Source of the DNA: Mycoplasmopsis agalactiae PG2
GTDB taxonomy: Bacteria; Bacillota_I; Bacilli_A; Mycoplasmatales; Metamycoplasmataceae
Assembly: GCF_000063605.1 (NCBI RefSeq)
Contig: NC_009497.1
Span: forward strand, 186,001-250,000
Direction of reading: 5' to 3'
Length of the DNA stretch: 64,000 nucleotides
Made by a program: the position numbers and the translations under genes. Positions within the stretch are counted from its first letter, which is position 1, and every line of letters begins with the position of its first letter. The notes under the pieces were generated by a model. It did not search any database, was not told the origin of the DNA, and saw only the letters and a list, made by a program, of their open reading frames with translations. Shown one piece after another: positions 42,972 through 53,681 of this stretch.

Positions 42972-42997
42972 AAAATCAGGTTGCAGGCCTGATTTTT
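42972..42997 (+). terminator. Intrinsic terminator of rpsT
   Basis: AAAATCAGG / CCTGATTTTT with a 7-base loop and further T residues. Confidence 0.88.
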
Positions 42998-43045
42998 GTT
43001 TGCTTTTTAAAACAATAAGTTTACTAAAAAACCTATAAAACAGTG

Positions 43046-43627
43046 CTATAAGTTTTTAAAAGACTCAAAGAACGGTACTGTAACTCCCTTTTCAGTTACA
43101 AAAAACCTTTTGTTAAAATTAAGATTATCAAAAACTTTAAATTTATCAATTTCAGAGTTCAAAATAATAAATTTTGTATATCTTTCATGCACTAAAGAAT
43201 TCACTAAATCATGCAAAGAAATTCTTTGTGTTTTTGAGCCAAAAAGATAGTAAAGTCAGTGTTTTTTGCTGTTTCCTCAGTAAATTAAACGTTTATAGTT
43301 TTTAAACTTATATCAGTAGTTTATTTTCTCATCATTTGTGCCAACAATAATGTTTATTTTGATGCTTGAACCCGAAAACTTATAGTAAGGTGCTAGTGAC
43401 TTATAAGCAAGATTTTCAGGCAAAACAAAGTGATTTGGATATTTTTTAAGCAAGAAATAAAAATCTGTGTGTCATAAACACACTTCAACATCATTAATCA
43501 AAAATAGCTCAGGCTCATTTTTATACTCATAATAATTAACTAGCCCAAGCGAGTAATTTATTTTTTCTAAATCTAATATTTTTTGTAATTCTTTTAGTAT
43601 TTCTATTGCAGTTGTTTTGACTATCAT
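43046..43627 (-). CDS. Hypothetical protein, aromatic-rich
   Basis: A 193-residue frame that depends on four TGA codons as Trp. No signal peptide or membrane helix. It is rich in Tyr, Phe, Trp and Lys (VCLWHTDFYFLLKKY, YWYKFKNYKRLIYWGN, KKHWLYYLFG). The start region, with a helical stretch then INYSLGLVNYYEY, weakly recalls nucleotidyltransferase or LicD-like folds, but the hallmark Asp residues are not convincing, so I make no assignment. A TATAAT lies 8 bases before the ATG. It is divergent from the P80 operon and convergent with rpsT. Confidence 0.75.
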
Positions 43628-43735
43628 TTGCATAAATTATAGAAAAATCATAATATAATATTACTAATTTATTTTTTTACAAATTTTAGTTTAAGATTAA
43701 TATTAAATATTTATATATAGTACCTAGGAGCACTT

Positions 43736-45886
43736 ATGGGAAAGAAAAAAACACCATTTTTCGAGCGTCTTTTGCAAAAAAATGCTGAGCAAGAAAACAA
43801 AAATAAAACAACAGGAAAAAGCAAAAAAAGCAGAAGTTGAAAAATAGCAACAACTTCTTCACTTTTAGTTGCTGCTGTTGCTACTGGTATTACTGTTCCA
43901 CTTGTGATTAATTCAACTAAAAAGAACTTTATTGATGGATATGCTCAAAACACTAATGTAGCTAGTGCCAAGATTGGTGATTTTAATTTAGACTTAAACT
44001 TTGGAGAGTTTAAGGATATTTACCAAAATCATAATATTTCTTCATCAGAAGATAAACTAAAAGAGATTGATAAAATCATTCTTTACTACCTTTATGATCA
44101 AGAGCAAAAAGCATCAGCTGAGTATCAAAAGAAATGAAACGAATCTAAAAGAAGCGATAAAAAAGATAACAATTCTTTCCGTTTACCAACCTTGGATGAG
44201 CTTAAAACTAAATTCAAAAATGAATTAGTTGATATTGAAAACAATATGAAGCTTCAATTTGGTACAGCTAACTGACAAACTGAATTTAATAAGCACTTAG
44301 TTGAAAAATACAATGGTGCTAAAAATATTGATGAAGCAGTTGAAAATAAAGTTTTTGAAGGCATTAAATCAGATGCCTTGCGTCGTTTTAGATTAGCTAA
44401 TGGCGATTCTAAAAAAGATGAAATTGAAAGAAAAGATAAGAGCGGCAAAAATGTTTTTAGCTGATGACATGATAATGGCAAAGATAAAAAATTCATTGAG
44501 TTAGATGATAAATCTAAATTAGCATTAGCAACTGACAGTTTTGTTTTCAAAGATTCTTATAAGTCAATTGATCCTTTTATTGAGTCATATATTGCAAATG
44601 AAAAACCAAGAATTATTAGTGAATTCACACTTCCTGGTATTGCTCCTGCCAAGAAGAATGAAAAATGAAATATTGATAAAAATATTTTCCTTAGATACCT
44701 ATTTTATGCTAAGAAAGATACTTTTGGCTTAAACAAAGTTACCGAAGGATTTAACGTTGTTAAAGAGAAATTTAATTCATTTGATCATTACATAAATTAT
44801 GTAGTTACGAAAAACGGTAACAACATTCTTCCAGATGATGCTATTCAATATTCATCAGTTCTTAACACTTTTTCAACTAGCAAGGAAGAAATTAAGAAAA
44901 ACTGAGGAACTTCAGGTTTAACATCAATTTCTGAGTTAGTAACTGGTGATAATTTCCAAAAATTCCTAGCAAATAATCCAAAATTGTTGTTCAGGGAAAA
45001 TTATAATGGCACTAATGGCGGAACTAACAGCAACGAGCCAAAAGAAATCGATTTGTTTAATAAAATACAAGAAATTAAAACTGAAATTGATAAACTAGCT
45101 AAAGTGAATAATGGTACAAGTTCATCTTCTGAATCATCAAATGGTGGACAAATTCAGGATAATGAAAAAGCCGCTGAACACAATGAAAAACTTGAGAAAT
45201 TTTTTACTGAAGTTAATGAATCTCAAAGTAAAGGATTAACAGAAAAAGTTTTTGAAGAAAACATACTTAAAAAGTTTGTGGCCATTTTTGAGCAAAGCGA
45301 AAAAATTCAAACAGTTTACAATGTCAAGTTTAATGGCGGAAGTGCAAAAAATGTAACAGGCATACTTTCTCCTGAAGGGTTCAAATTGTTAATTTTTGGT
45401 GAAGAAATTACAAAAGAAAAACTTGTTGAAATGATCAAAAATGATTTCATTTTAAACCGTAAATATGAAAAACAATTAGGCGTTAGATATAATGCATTGC
45501 AAAAGCTAAACAAGCAGCTTTCAAGAAATGAATATATTCTAAAAATGCTTCAAGATAATGAGTTTAAGCAATATCTAATAACTCAAAACAATAACTTTGT
45601 CTTTGATAAAAGTGGTAAAAAGTTAGAAAATGTTAAATACAATGATTCCGCTATAACTGACTTAATTGCAGCATCAACTGCAGCTATTCAATTTGATAAG
45701 ATTTCAAACTTTATTAAGCTTTCTAAAGATGCTTCAACTTGAATTGAAAACAGAGCTAAAAATAATTATGATGAGCTGTTTGAAATGAAAGATGGCAAAG
45801 CTTATTTCAAGCATAACAATACAAAAACAGCTGCTTCACTAGTATTAGAATATTTAAAAAAACAATTTAACCTAGAGGATAAATAA
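43736..45886 (+). CDS. P80-like HinT-interacting membrane protein
   Basis: A 716-residue protein with a basic cytoplasmic start (KKKTPFFERLLQ), a single N-terminal hydrophobic segment (IATTSSLLVAAVATGITVPLVI, about residues 36-58) acting as signal/anchor, and a long extracellular part rich in Lys, Asn and Glu. The order P80 - lipoprotein P60 - HIT protein matches the hit operon of M. hominis, where P80 and P60 form a surface complex that binds HinT. Identification rests on this gene order and N-terminal architecture. AGGAG precedes the ATG; P60 starts 11 bases after the stop. Many TGA codons are Trp. Confidence 0.85.
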
Positions 45887-45897
45887 TTGGGGGAATA

Positions 45898-47283
45898 ATG
45901 AAGAAAATAAGCAAAAAATTACTATCATCATTAAGTTTATTAACTATTCCTTCAGTTGCTGTTATTAGTGCTAAATGTGGAAATGATGTTGAAACAACTG
46001 AAAGACTAAACCAACAAAAAGATCTTAAAGAAAATAAAAGGGTAGCTGAATTAGAAGAAATTTGAAACAACTTTGCTCTAAGCTACATTTATAACCTTAA
46101 ACCAGCAAAGCAACATGATGCTAATAGCTGAAAGAAAAATTTTGAAAAAGAGTTTCAAAATCAAAGTTCTCAATTATTTAAAGACTCATATGAAGCATAC
46201 AAAATATTTGCTTTAGATCAGCTTTCTAAAAATGAATATTACTTTGTTGAAAAGTCATTAGAGTGAAAAAAGAATGATGTTTTCAAGACTAATCCGTTTG
46301 ACTGAATTAGCACAAAGAATTTTCCTGGAGAAGATAAAAAAGAAGACTTCATCAAAATATGAATGGAAGATAAAACTGGCATTAGAAAAGAAATTAACAA
46401 TATGCTTTTAGTTAAAGCTTACTTTGAAATTTCTGACTTAAGTAAATTACAAACAATAGCAAACAATATTGCTAATGTTGGCAAAAAAGACAAAGAAAAA
46501 TCTAAAGACCAAAAGTTTGAATACTATGTTGATGGTAAGGATGCTAAATTTGACTTAAAACACTATAATTTAGTTAAATATGCATTTGAAAACAAATACA
46601 TTCAATTATGAAATAGAACCTTTGATGATAAAACAACTTCTAATGATATTTTTACTAGAAAAGAAATAAAGAATACTATTTCAAATAAAGATGATTTCAA
46701 TGCATTTTTCAAAGACTCTGCTGAAGCTGAAAAGAAAGCTAAAGAGTGAGAAATAATCACTACAAACACTGAAGACAAAGAACTTCAAGGCTATGCTGGC
46801 ATTCAAAAAGATCCTGGAACTTATGGTCTTAACTGAGATGAAACAGATAATAAAAGAAGAAATAAAGGCTCAGGAACTTATGGTGTTTATGATGCTTTAA
46901 ACTCAATTTTGTTTAGCTTTAATGATTTAAAATCGAAAAACTCATCAGTTAATGTCAAAGACAAAGATGGCAAGTCAATTGTTTCATACATAAACCAAAT
47001 TGTACCTGTTGGTAAAAAAGTTAAACTAAGAACTAAAGAAGACTATACTAAAAAGAGTGTTGAAGATTCAAAACTAAAAGAAGTAGAAGTATTATCATTT
47101 GAAGATTCTATTTATAAAGGAAACTTAAATAAATTAGCTTACTTATTTTATGGAAAAGATGCAAAAAACCTTTTAGAAAAGGCAATTGAAGCATTTGCTC
47201 ATTTAGGTGTTAAAATTAAAGTTAATAAAGAAATTACTCCTCTTTATGAACAATTAAAAGACAAGGTATGGGTAGAGAAATAA
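45898..47283 (+). CDS. P60-like surface lipoprotein
   Basis: A 461-residue lipoprotein: MKKISKKLLSSLSLL, hydrophobic region, lipobox VISAKC with Cys near residue 27, then a Lys/Asp/Asn-rich extracellular domain with many Trp encoded by TGA. It lies between the P80 and HinT genes with 11- and 1-base gaps, so the three are one operon. In M. hominis P60 is membrane-anchored and associates with P80; the same is inferred here. Start behind GGGGGAATA. Confidence 0.85.
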
Positions 47284-47284
47284 T

Positions 47285-47620
47285 ATGGATGATTTATTTT
47301 TAAAAATAATTAGCGGTGAAGAAGAAGGAAAAATCTTCTACAAAGATGATGTTTGTGTAGCTTTCTATGACAAATTTCCTATTCAACCAGGACATTTCCT
47401 AGTTGTGCCTAGAGTTAAGAGCAAAAACATTACTGAAGCGGATGACTTTACTGCTGCACACTTGATTAATACTGCTAGAAAATTAGGCAAGCAAGAAGTA
47501 TTAGACAAAGGAATTGCTGGCTTTAAGATTTTAATTAACACAGGTAAAAGTGCTGACCAAAGCATTTTCCACACACATGTGCATGTAATTCCATATAAAG
47601 AAAAAAGCAAAGACAACTAA
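47285..47620 (+). CDS. hinT: HIT family protein (HinT)
   Basis: A 111-residue histidine-triad nucleotide-binding hydrolase. The triad motif is FHTHVHVIPY near the C terminus; the N-terminal half has the typical DDVCVAFYDKFPIQPGHFLVVPR. HinT proteins hydrolyse purine nucleoside phosphoramidates and acyl-adenylates. It starts one base after the P60 stop, as in the hit operon of M. hominis, where it binds P80 on the membrane. Confidence 0.95.
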   Translation: MDDLFLKIISGEEEGKIFYKDDVCVAFYDKFPIQPGHFLVVPRVKSKNITEADDFTAAHLINTARKLGKQEVLDKGIAGFKILINTGKSADQSIFHTHVHVIPYKEKSKDN

Positions 47621-47739
47621 TAAATTAAGCAAATAATTCTTCAGGCGAAGAATTATTTTTATAATGATTTAGATATTTTCATGGCACTCAGTTTTCAATT
47701 TTTTTGGTATATTTATTCATAATGTAGAAATGAGAAATA

Positions 47740-48438
47740 ATGAATAAAAGAAAAATATTATTAATATCTTCATTTGCATCACTAGCTCCCATAGTTGTGG
47801 CTGCTAAGTGTACTCCAGATAGTGATAACATTGTAGAATTTAGGCTAGGAATTAAAGATTTAGACTTAAGATTTGCTAATTATGGTGTGGTAAATAGCCA
47901 AGAATTAGAAAAAGAGCTTAAGCAAAAGCCACTTAAAGATGGCGAATTTACAATCGTGTATCCTAGTCAGGATGAGTTAAATAAAGAGGCTCAAGTTATC
48001 AAAGATTTCTTTGAAAAAGAAGAAACCAAAAAGATTCCTGGATATAAAAATATTTACAAAGAAACCTATGAAACAATTGTTTTGGGCAAACAACCTGTAA
48101 CTTTAAGTGATTTTACAAACGAGTATTTATGATCTCGTGATTTAGTTAAAATTGTAGATAATGGCAGTATAAAAAGCAAAAATAAATTAAAACTAATAAT
48201 CAATCAATTTATTGATAATGCTAATGGCTCAACAACTGCACATTTTAGAATAGAGCACAGTGATGATCAAAGAATTTATGAAGTTATTGGCGATTCTAAT
48301 GGCTATATAGTGCAGTTTAAAGGCAAACTAAAAACCATTTCTGCTAACCACTATCACTTAACTAAGGAAATTATTGAGAACAACAAAAATAATTTAGCTG
48401 TTTTATTAAAAGCTAATGAAACAACACAAAGAACATAA
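47740..48438 (+). CDS. Hypothetical lipoprotein
   Basis: A 232-residue predicted lipoprotein: MNKRKILLI, hydrophobic segment, lipobox VVAAKC (Cys near residue 24). The remaining part is Lys/Glu/Asp rich and has no recognised domain; one TGA is Trp. It follows the hit operon after about 120 bases and may be a separate transcription unit. A clear terminator follows the stop immediately. Confidence 0.82.
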
Positions 48439-48461
48439 AAAATGCCGAAAAGCGGCATTTT
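48439..48461 (+). terminator. Intrinsic terminator
   Basis: AAAATGCCG / CGGCATTTT hairpin with T-rich tail, starting at the stop codon of the lipoprotein gene. Confidence 0.88.
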
Positions 48462-48495
48462 ATTTTTAATGAAAATGTAGAGTTAAATAAAAAGA

Positions 48496-48648
48496 TTATT
48501 TCTTTTCCTTGTGAAGAGTGCTAGCATTGCATTTTGCACAGAATTTCTTTAATTCTACTTTTTCTGGTGTATTTTTTTTGTTCTTTTTGCTAATGTAGTT
48601 TTCCATTTTGCAATCAGTACAAAATAATGTAAATCCATCTCTTGGCAT
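48496..48648 (-). CDS. rpmG: 50S ribosomal protein L33
   Basis: A 50-residue basic protein with a zinc ribbon, CTDC and CAKC, framing [20 protein letters not shown]: the Cys-containing type of L33. The start at 48648 reads MPRDGFTLF. It lacks TGA codons. AT-rich sequence follows on the 5' side. Confidence 0.93.
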   Translation of the reverse strand: MPRDGFTLFCTDCKMENYISKKNKKNTPEKVELKKFCAKCNASTLHKEKK

Positions 48649-49126
48649 TATAAATCTCCGTTTTATTTAACTTATATGTGTATTGCCTAACTAATATTTA
48701 CATATTATAGTAAAAAAACCAAAAAATGCATATATTTTAAGGCAAATATTAACAAAATGTAATTTAGTAGTAAGCATGGCATTTTTGTGTTTAATATAAA
48801 GCTTATTTTAACTTACTAATTACAGCGAAATATTTTGGGAAAAGCACTGCTTTTTCCCATTTTTTTACTTTTTTGTGATTCTCACACGAAAAATACTCAT
48901 TAACAAAATGAGAAGGGAGCAGGCATTTATATCTAAATTTCAGGCTTTCAATAAAACAAACCTAAAGTTGTCGCCTTCATAAAATAAGTCACCAATCATA
49001 AGATAAAGATATATAACTTAATCATTTACCAATTAATTTGGTACTATGAAAATATAATCCTATTAAAATAATGTTATTAAGCATAATATATAATTATTAT
49101 ATTTCTTAGCTATTGATTGGAGAATT
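48649..49126. other. Long intergenic region with an isolated terminator
   Basis: Nearly 480 bases between divergent rpmG and tpx without a convincing reading frame. It holds a strong plus-strand terminator at 48836-48859 that belongs to no visible gene, and a small hairpin CTCATT / AATGAG at about 48896. tpx has its ribosome binding site TTGGAGAAT at the right end. A small RNA could lie here. Confidence 0.5.
48836..48859 (+). terminator. Isolated strong intrinsic terminator
   Basis: TGGGAAAAGCA / TGCTTTTTCCCA, almost perfect, followed by T7 only on the plus strand. No plus-strand gene ends upstream of it before the lipoprotein, which already has its own terminator 375 bases earlier. Confidence 0.8.
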
Positions 49127-49615
49127 ATGAAAGTATTATTTGTAAATATGGATGTAAACCTTTTAGGTAATGAAGTTAAAGTTGGGGGGGATGTATTTCC
49201 TAACTTTAAAGCTGTGGACGGTGAATTAAATGATTTTGAATTTTATTCATTGCCAAAAGGTAAAAAATTAGTTTTATCAGTTCCATCAATTGACACAGGA
49301 ACTTGCGACATTGAAGCAACTAAATTTATGAACTATTTCAAAGACAAAGAATATGAAGTAGTGGTTGTATCATATGACACACCTTTTGCACAAAATCGTT
49401 GATGTGTTGCAAAAGATAATAAAAAAGTTAAATTAGTTAGTGAATTTAAACACAATGATTTTGGCAAGAAAACACAAACATTATTAGAAGGTGTTGGCCT
49501 ACTAACTAGAGCAGTATTTGTCTTAGATGAAAACAATAAAGTTGAATATGTTGAATATGTGCCAGTTGTTTCAAATGAGCCTAACTATGAAGCTGCCTTA
49601 AAGTACTTTAAATAA
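49127..49615 (+). CDS. tpx: Thiol peroxidase Tpx
   Basis: A 162-residue atypical 2-Cys peroxiredoxin that reduces peroxides. The peroxidatic Cys is in SIDTGTCDIEATKF and the resolving Cys in FAQNRWCVA, as in the Tpx family; YVPVVSNEPNYEAAL is the typical C terminus. The start follows TTGGAG. One TGA is Trp. A G7 tract at 49184-49190 lies in the Gly-Gly of KVGGDVFPNF, in frame as written; slippage would switch the gene off. Important because mycoplasmas produce hydrogen peroxide but usually lack catalase. Confidence 0.95.
49184..49190 (+). repeat. Poly-G tract, G7, within tpx
   Basis: Seven consecutive G in the codons for Val-Gly-Gly-Asp, 58 bases into the gene. Long G runs are rare in this AT-rich sequence. 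Confidence 0.85.
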
Positions 49616-49628
49616 GGCACAGCAGTCA

Positions 49629-49658
49629 AAAAAATGAACCAGAGCAGGTTCATTTTTT
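49629..49658. terminator. Bidirectional intrinsic terminator
   Basis: Perfect 12-bp stem AAAAAATGAACC / GGTTCATTTTTT with a 6-base loop between convergent tpx and ylxM; it reaches into the ylxM stop codon. Confidence 0.92.
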
Positions 49659-49902
49659 ATTCACTAGTTTTAGCTTCAATTTTTTTTAGATTATTGATAG
49701 CTTTATGAACGCTATCATAAGCAGCAGTTCTTGTTGTGGCCGTGATTTTAGCTATTTCAGCATACGAAAGATTTTCATAGAAATAAAGTCTAAAGGTTTG
49801 TTTTTGGGTTTGAGTTAATAATCCTTCATATTTTTCAAAAAGAGAGCACAAATGTTCAATATTTTTAATGTCATTAATGGGATTATTCTTCATTTTTGTC
49901 AA
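49657..49902 (-). CDS. ylxM: YlxM-like helix-turn-helix protein
   Basis: An 81-residue protein with a sigma-70 region 4-like helix-turn-helix (TQKQTFRLYFYENLSYAEIAKITATTRTAAYDSVHKAI), typical of YlxM/p13, which is encoded beside SRP-pathway genes. It overlaps the 3' end of ftsY by 20 bases. TTG 49902 stands five bases after AAGGA, while ATG 49893 is 14 bases away, so TTG is the preferred start. It probably modulates the SRP GTPases. Confidence 0.88.
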   Translation of the reverse strand: MTKMKNNPINDIKNIEHLCSLFEKYEGLLTQTQKQTFRLYFYENLSYAEIAKITATTRTAAYDSVHKAINNLKKIEAKTSE

Positions 49903-50947
49903 TTAAATCCTTGGTCATTTCATAAATGAAATTATCTAAGTCAAATTCTTGAAGATCATCAAGTCCTTCCCCTAGGCCTAGATATTTAACATTGATGTTA
50001 AATTCATCCTTAATTGATAAAACAATCCCACCTTTTGAAGTACCATCCATTTTAGTTAAGATTATGCCAGTAGGATTAGCAACTTCGCTAAATGCTTTGG
50101 CTTGGCTTACACCATTTTGGCCAGTAGTTGCATCAAGAACTAGTAAACACTCATGTGGTGCACCTTCTTGGAACTTATTAATAATTGAGTACATTTTTTT
50201 AAGTTCATTCATTAAGTTAATTTTATTTTGCAATCTGCCGGCTGTATCAATTAACAATAAGTCATAATTTTCAGCTTTAGCTTTCTCTAAAGCGCTATAA
50301 ACAACGCTCGCTGGATCAGCACCTTCTTTTATTGGCTTAACAATATCAGCTCCAACACGTTCAGATCATATAGCAATTTGATCAACTGCACCTGCTCTAA
50401 AAGTATCAGCAGCAGCAATTAAAACTTTCTTACCTTCTTTTATATATTTATGTGCAACTTTAGCAATGCTAGTTGTTTTGCCACTGCCATTAACACCAAT
50501 AAATATTAAGATATTTAATCTGTCATCTTCAACATTAAGTGTTGTATCAACAACACTTTTATTGGTATAAACAACAAACATTTGGTCAGCTATTAGCTCG
50601 CCAATATCTTTAGTGCTAGTTAACTCTCTGATCTTAACTTCATTTTTAATATAAGTAATAATTGCATACACTAGCTTAGCACTTATATCGCTCATAATTA
50701 AAATTTCTTCTAATTCATCAAAGTACTCTTCGTCAATTTTTTTGTATTTGTTTGAAAGATCCAGCAATTTTGCGCCAAGTGAGCTTGATTTGCTTAATCC
50801 AGCTTGGTACTTTTCTAACTTTTGCGAACGCAAAAGTTCTTCTTGCTCTTTTTTCTCTAATTCAGCTTGCTTTTGCGCTAATTTTTCTTCTTTAGACTTC
50901 TTTTTTCAACCAAATAATTTGTCTTTTAAATAACTAAAAAATCCCAT
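49883..50947 (-). CDS. ftsY: Signal recognition particle receptor FtsY
   Basis: A 354-residue SRP receptor GTPase. It has a short charged N-terminal region ([22 protein letters not shown]), the NG domain with P-loop [12 protein letters not shown], the insertion-box [19 protein letters not shown] and [10 protein letters not shown]. It docks SRP-ribosome complexes at the membrane. The ATG at 50947 lies 8 bases after TATAAA-like sequence with no ribosome binding site. Three TGA codons are Trp. Confidence 0.96.
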
Positions 50948-51015
50948 AATTCAATTTTATATAAAAATATCCTACTAACTAAAAAATAAAAAAACTATAA
51001 ACATAGTTTATAGTA

Positions 51016-51300
51016 TTAAACATTGACATTAAGTCTTTCAACTTTAGCATTATATTCAATGAATTTTTCTAATTCTTTATTGATTAATTTAGCCTCATCA
51101 AGCTTTAAAAAATTATTGTATGCTGCTGCTGTGCTTCATCTTTCGATTACAACAAGTGTGTTTTCGTTTTTTCAGCATAAGTCAAAAGAAAGATTTAATT
51201 CTTGTTTTTTAACAAAATCGTTTCAGTTTCTAATCAAGTAAGCAAATCTTTCCTTAGCTTCTTGCCTAATTACCATTTCTTTATAAATTATGTGAATCAT
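51016..51300 (-). CDS. Antibiotic biosynthesis monooxygenase (ABM)-domain protein
   Basis: A 94-residue single-domain protein of the dimeric alpha-beta barrel type: IIYKEMVIRQEAKERF at the start and VVIERWSTAAAYNNFLK match the ABM/YgiN pattern (putative quinol or haem-associated monooxygenase). Three TGA codons are Trp. GGAAGGAAA precedes the ATG. The physiological role in mycoplasmas is unknown. It sits between ftsY and metG on the same strand. Confidence 0.82.
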
Positions 51301-51324
51301 TTTTCCTTCCGCTATGCTGGATAT

Positions 51325-52872
51325 CTATTTTTTAATTCTATTATATAGAATAAATTTATCAGCAGTTTTAACTCCATCAAATTTTGAAAAGTTGCTAATA
51401 TTATCTAATTCAAATGAGTTAACATTTAAAGCTCTAGCTACTTCAGTAATTTTATTAGGCATAACAATTTGCAAGCTTCAAGAAACTGCATAAATGCCAT
51501 TGAGCAGTCTAACTAAAATGTTTTCTAACTCTTCTTTATGTTCGTGCGCAGTCAAGGTTCAAGGCTTAAGCATATCAATGTATTTATTTAATGCATCAGA
51601 AAGATTCATTGAGTACTCAAGTGCTTTATCTAATCTAAATTCATCCATAAGCTCAATGAATTTAGATGAAAATGAGTTAATTTTTTCTTCTATTTCTAAA
51701 TGTTCAATTTTACTGCTTTGCCTGTAAATTAGCCCTTCTGGGGAAGAATTGCTAATCATTTTGACTGTTCTAGAAACTAAATTGCCATAGTTATTAACTA
51801 ACTCAGAATTAATAATGTCAATAAGCTTATCTTCGCTAAAATTACCATCTTCACCAAAAGAAATTGCTGAAGCAAAATAATATTTAATCATTTCATCATC
51901 ATACTTACTAAATAAATATTCAGGCTCAATGACATTGTTTAATGACTTAGACATTTTTCTGCCGTTTTTATCTCTTAAAAGACCATGAGCATAAATTTTG
52001 GTAGGGATTCTAATTCCTAAAGCTTTTGTAAAAATAGTTCAGTAAATAAAGTGAAAACGCGAAATTTCCTTACCAATTATGTGTACAATTTCATCACCAT
52101 TTTGCCAGTACTTTAAATATTCATCACTTGGATTTTCTAAATCAAAACCTAAAGCACTAACATAATTAAAAAGCGCATCTAATCACACATAAAGAGTATG
52201 TTTAGGATCCTCATTAGTTTTTATGCCTCAGTTAATATTAGTTCTAGTGACTGAAAGATCTTCAAGTCCTTCTGAAACAAAGTTTGTAATCATTTCATTA
52301 GTCATTTTAGCTGGCAAAAGTCATTCAGGATTATTTTCTACTTCCTTTAATCACCAGTTCTGAAACTCTTTCATTTTGAAAAAATAGCTCTCTTCACTCA
52401 TTAAAACTAATTTATGTCCGCTAACGGGATGATAGTATTCTCCATCTTTTAATACAGCTTGATTTTTGGTTAAAAACTCTTCATCATTAACTGAATATAA
52501 GCCATCATATTTACCTTTGTAAATAAAGCCAAGCTCTAAAAATTTACTAAAAATTGCTTGCACCATTTTCATATGTTTAGGATCACTTGTACGACTAAAA
52601 TAGTCATAATTTATGTTGTATTTTTGTCACATTTTTTTATATGAATCAACTAATTCATCAGCATATGTTTGTGGATCCTTATTAGCAGCAGCAGCTTTTT
52701 GCTCTATTTTTTGACCATGCTCGTCACTTCCAGTTAAAAACTTTACGTCAAAACCTAAGATTTTTTTATAGTTAGCAATTATCCAAGTAACTGTGGTGCA
52801 GTAAAGATGACCAATGTGTAATGGACCAGATGTGTAGTAAATGGGTGTAGTAATATAAAATGTTTTTTTCAT
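51325..52872 (-). CDS. metG: Methionyl-tRNA synthetase
   Basis: A 515-residue class I synthetase. HIGH motif in TSGPLHIGHLYCTTV near residue 15-25 and KMSKS in RKMSKSLNNVIEP. It has no C-terminal tRNA-binding (EMAP-like) extension, as in short bacterial forms. Many TGA codons are Trp. Its start lies 4 bases after the trmN stop, in the same operon. Confidence 0.97.
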
Positions 52873-52875
52873 AAA

Positions 52876-53661
52876 TTACTCCATATTAACCTTTATGGGT
52901 TTATAAAGATTTTTGATTTCAGGTAAATAATCATGATTAAGTGGATCATTTGGATCATGCAGGTATAAATTTGGTAAAAAATGAGTGCCTCAGCCAGCTT
53001 GATATCTAGCTTCGACTAAAACTAACTTAGGCTTATCATAAACCCGCGGTATCATAAATTGCACTCTCTTAGGCTCAAACTTGTACTGACGCATCAAGCA
53101 GAAGCAATCAACTAATCTTTCAGCGGGAATAACAAGCGTTAAATAGCCTTTTTGTTCAATAATTTTGGCGCTTCCAGAAATTATTTGTTCTAAGTTTAGC
53201 TTAACTTCGTGAGTGGCAATTAAGACCTCCTCACTAATTTTCTTTGATATTTTGCTTTTGTCATAAACATAAAAAGGCGGATTGCACACAATGGCCTCAT
53301 ATTTAGGTTTAACTAGCTTTGTATGTTCTTTGTAAAAATCATTAAAATCAGCTTGAATTACATTAATTTGCTCTTGTTTGTTATTTAAAATAACATTATT
53401 CGCTGCTAGCTTGGCAGCTTTTTCCTGAATTTCAATTGCATCAATTTTTAAATTTTTACTTCTTTCAGAAATAAAAATGCTCAGTGCACCATTATTTGTA
53501 CCTATCTCTAGCATTCTTTTAATTTTGTGATTCAAGAAAACAAAATTGCCAAGCATTATTGTATCGACAGAATAATTAAACATTTTTTTGTCTTGATAAA
53601 CATATAAATTGCTATCAAAGCCCAATGAATTTTTAACTAATTTAGCTTGTTTATTTTTCAT
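52876..53661 (-). CDS. tRNA1(Val) adenine-37 N6-methyltransferase-like protein
   Basis: A 261-residue SAM-dependent methyltransferase. The SAM motif is MLEIGTNNGALSIFI, the N6-adenine catalytic motif is CNPPFY, and the N terminus with SVDTIMLGNFV fits the TrmN6/YfiC family. The C-terminal ~40 residues (LYLHDPNDPLNHDYLPEIKNLY) are a local extension. It is followed by metG and preceded by rnr on the same strand. One exact dispersed motif sits directly before the start (53668-53678). The target tRNA is inferred from family. Confidence 0.88.
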
Positions 53662-53681
53662 ATATGCCTGTTTTATAGTAT

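Noticed and set aside
48896-48925. Possible SRP (4.5S-like) RNA: AAGGGAGCAGG follows a small hairpin
   Set aside because: The 3' strand resembles SRP domain IV, but the matching 5' strand (GGTCAGG-like) is missing and the preceding hairpin is in the wrong register.
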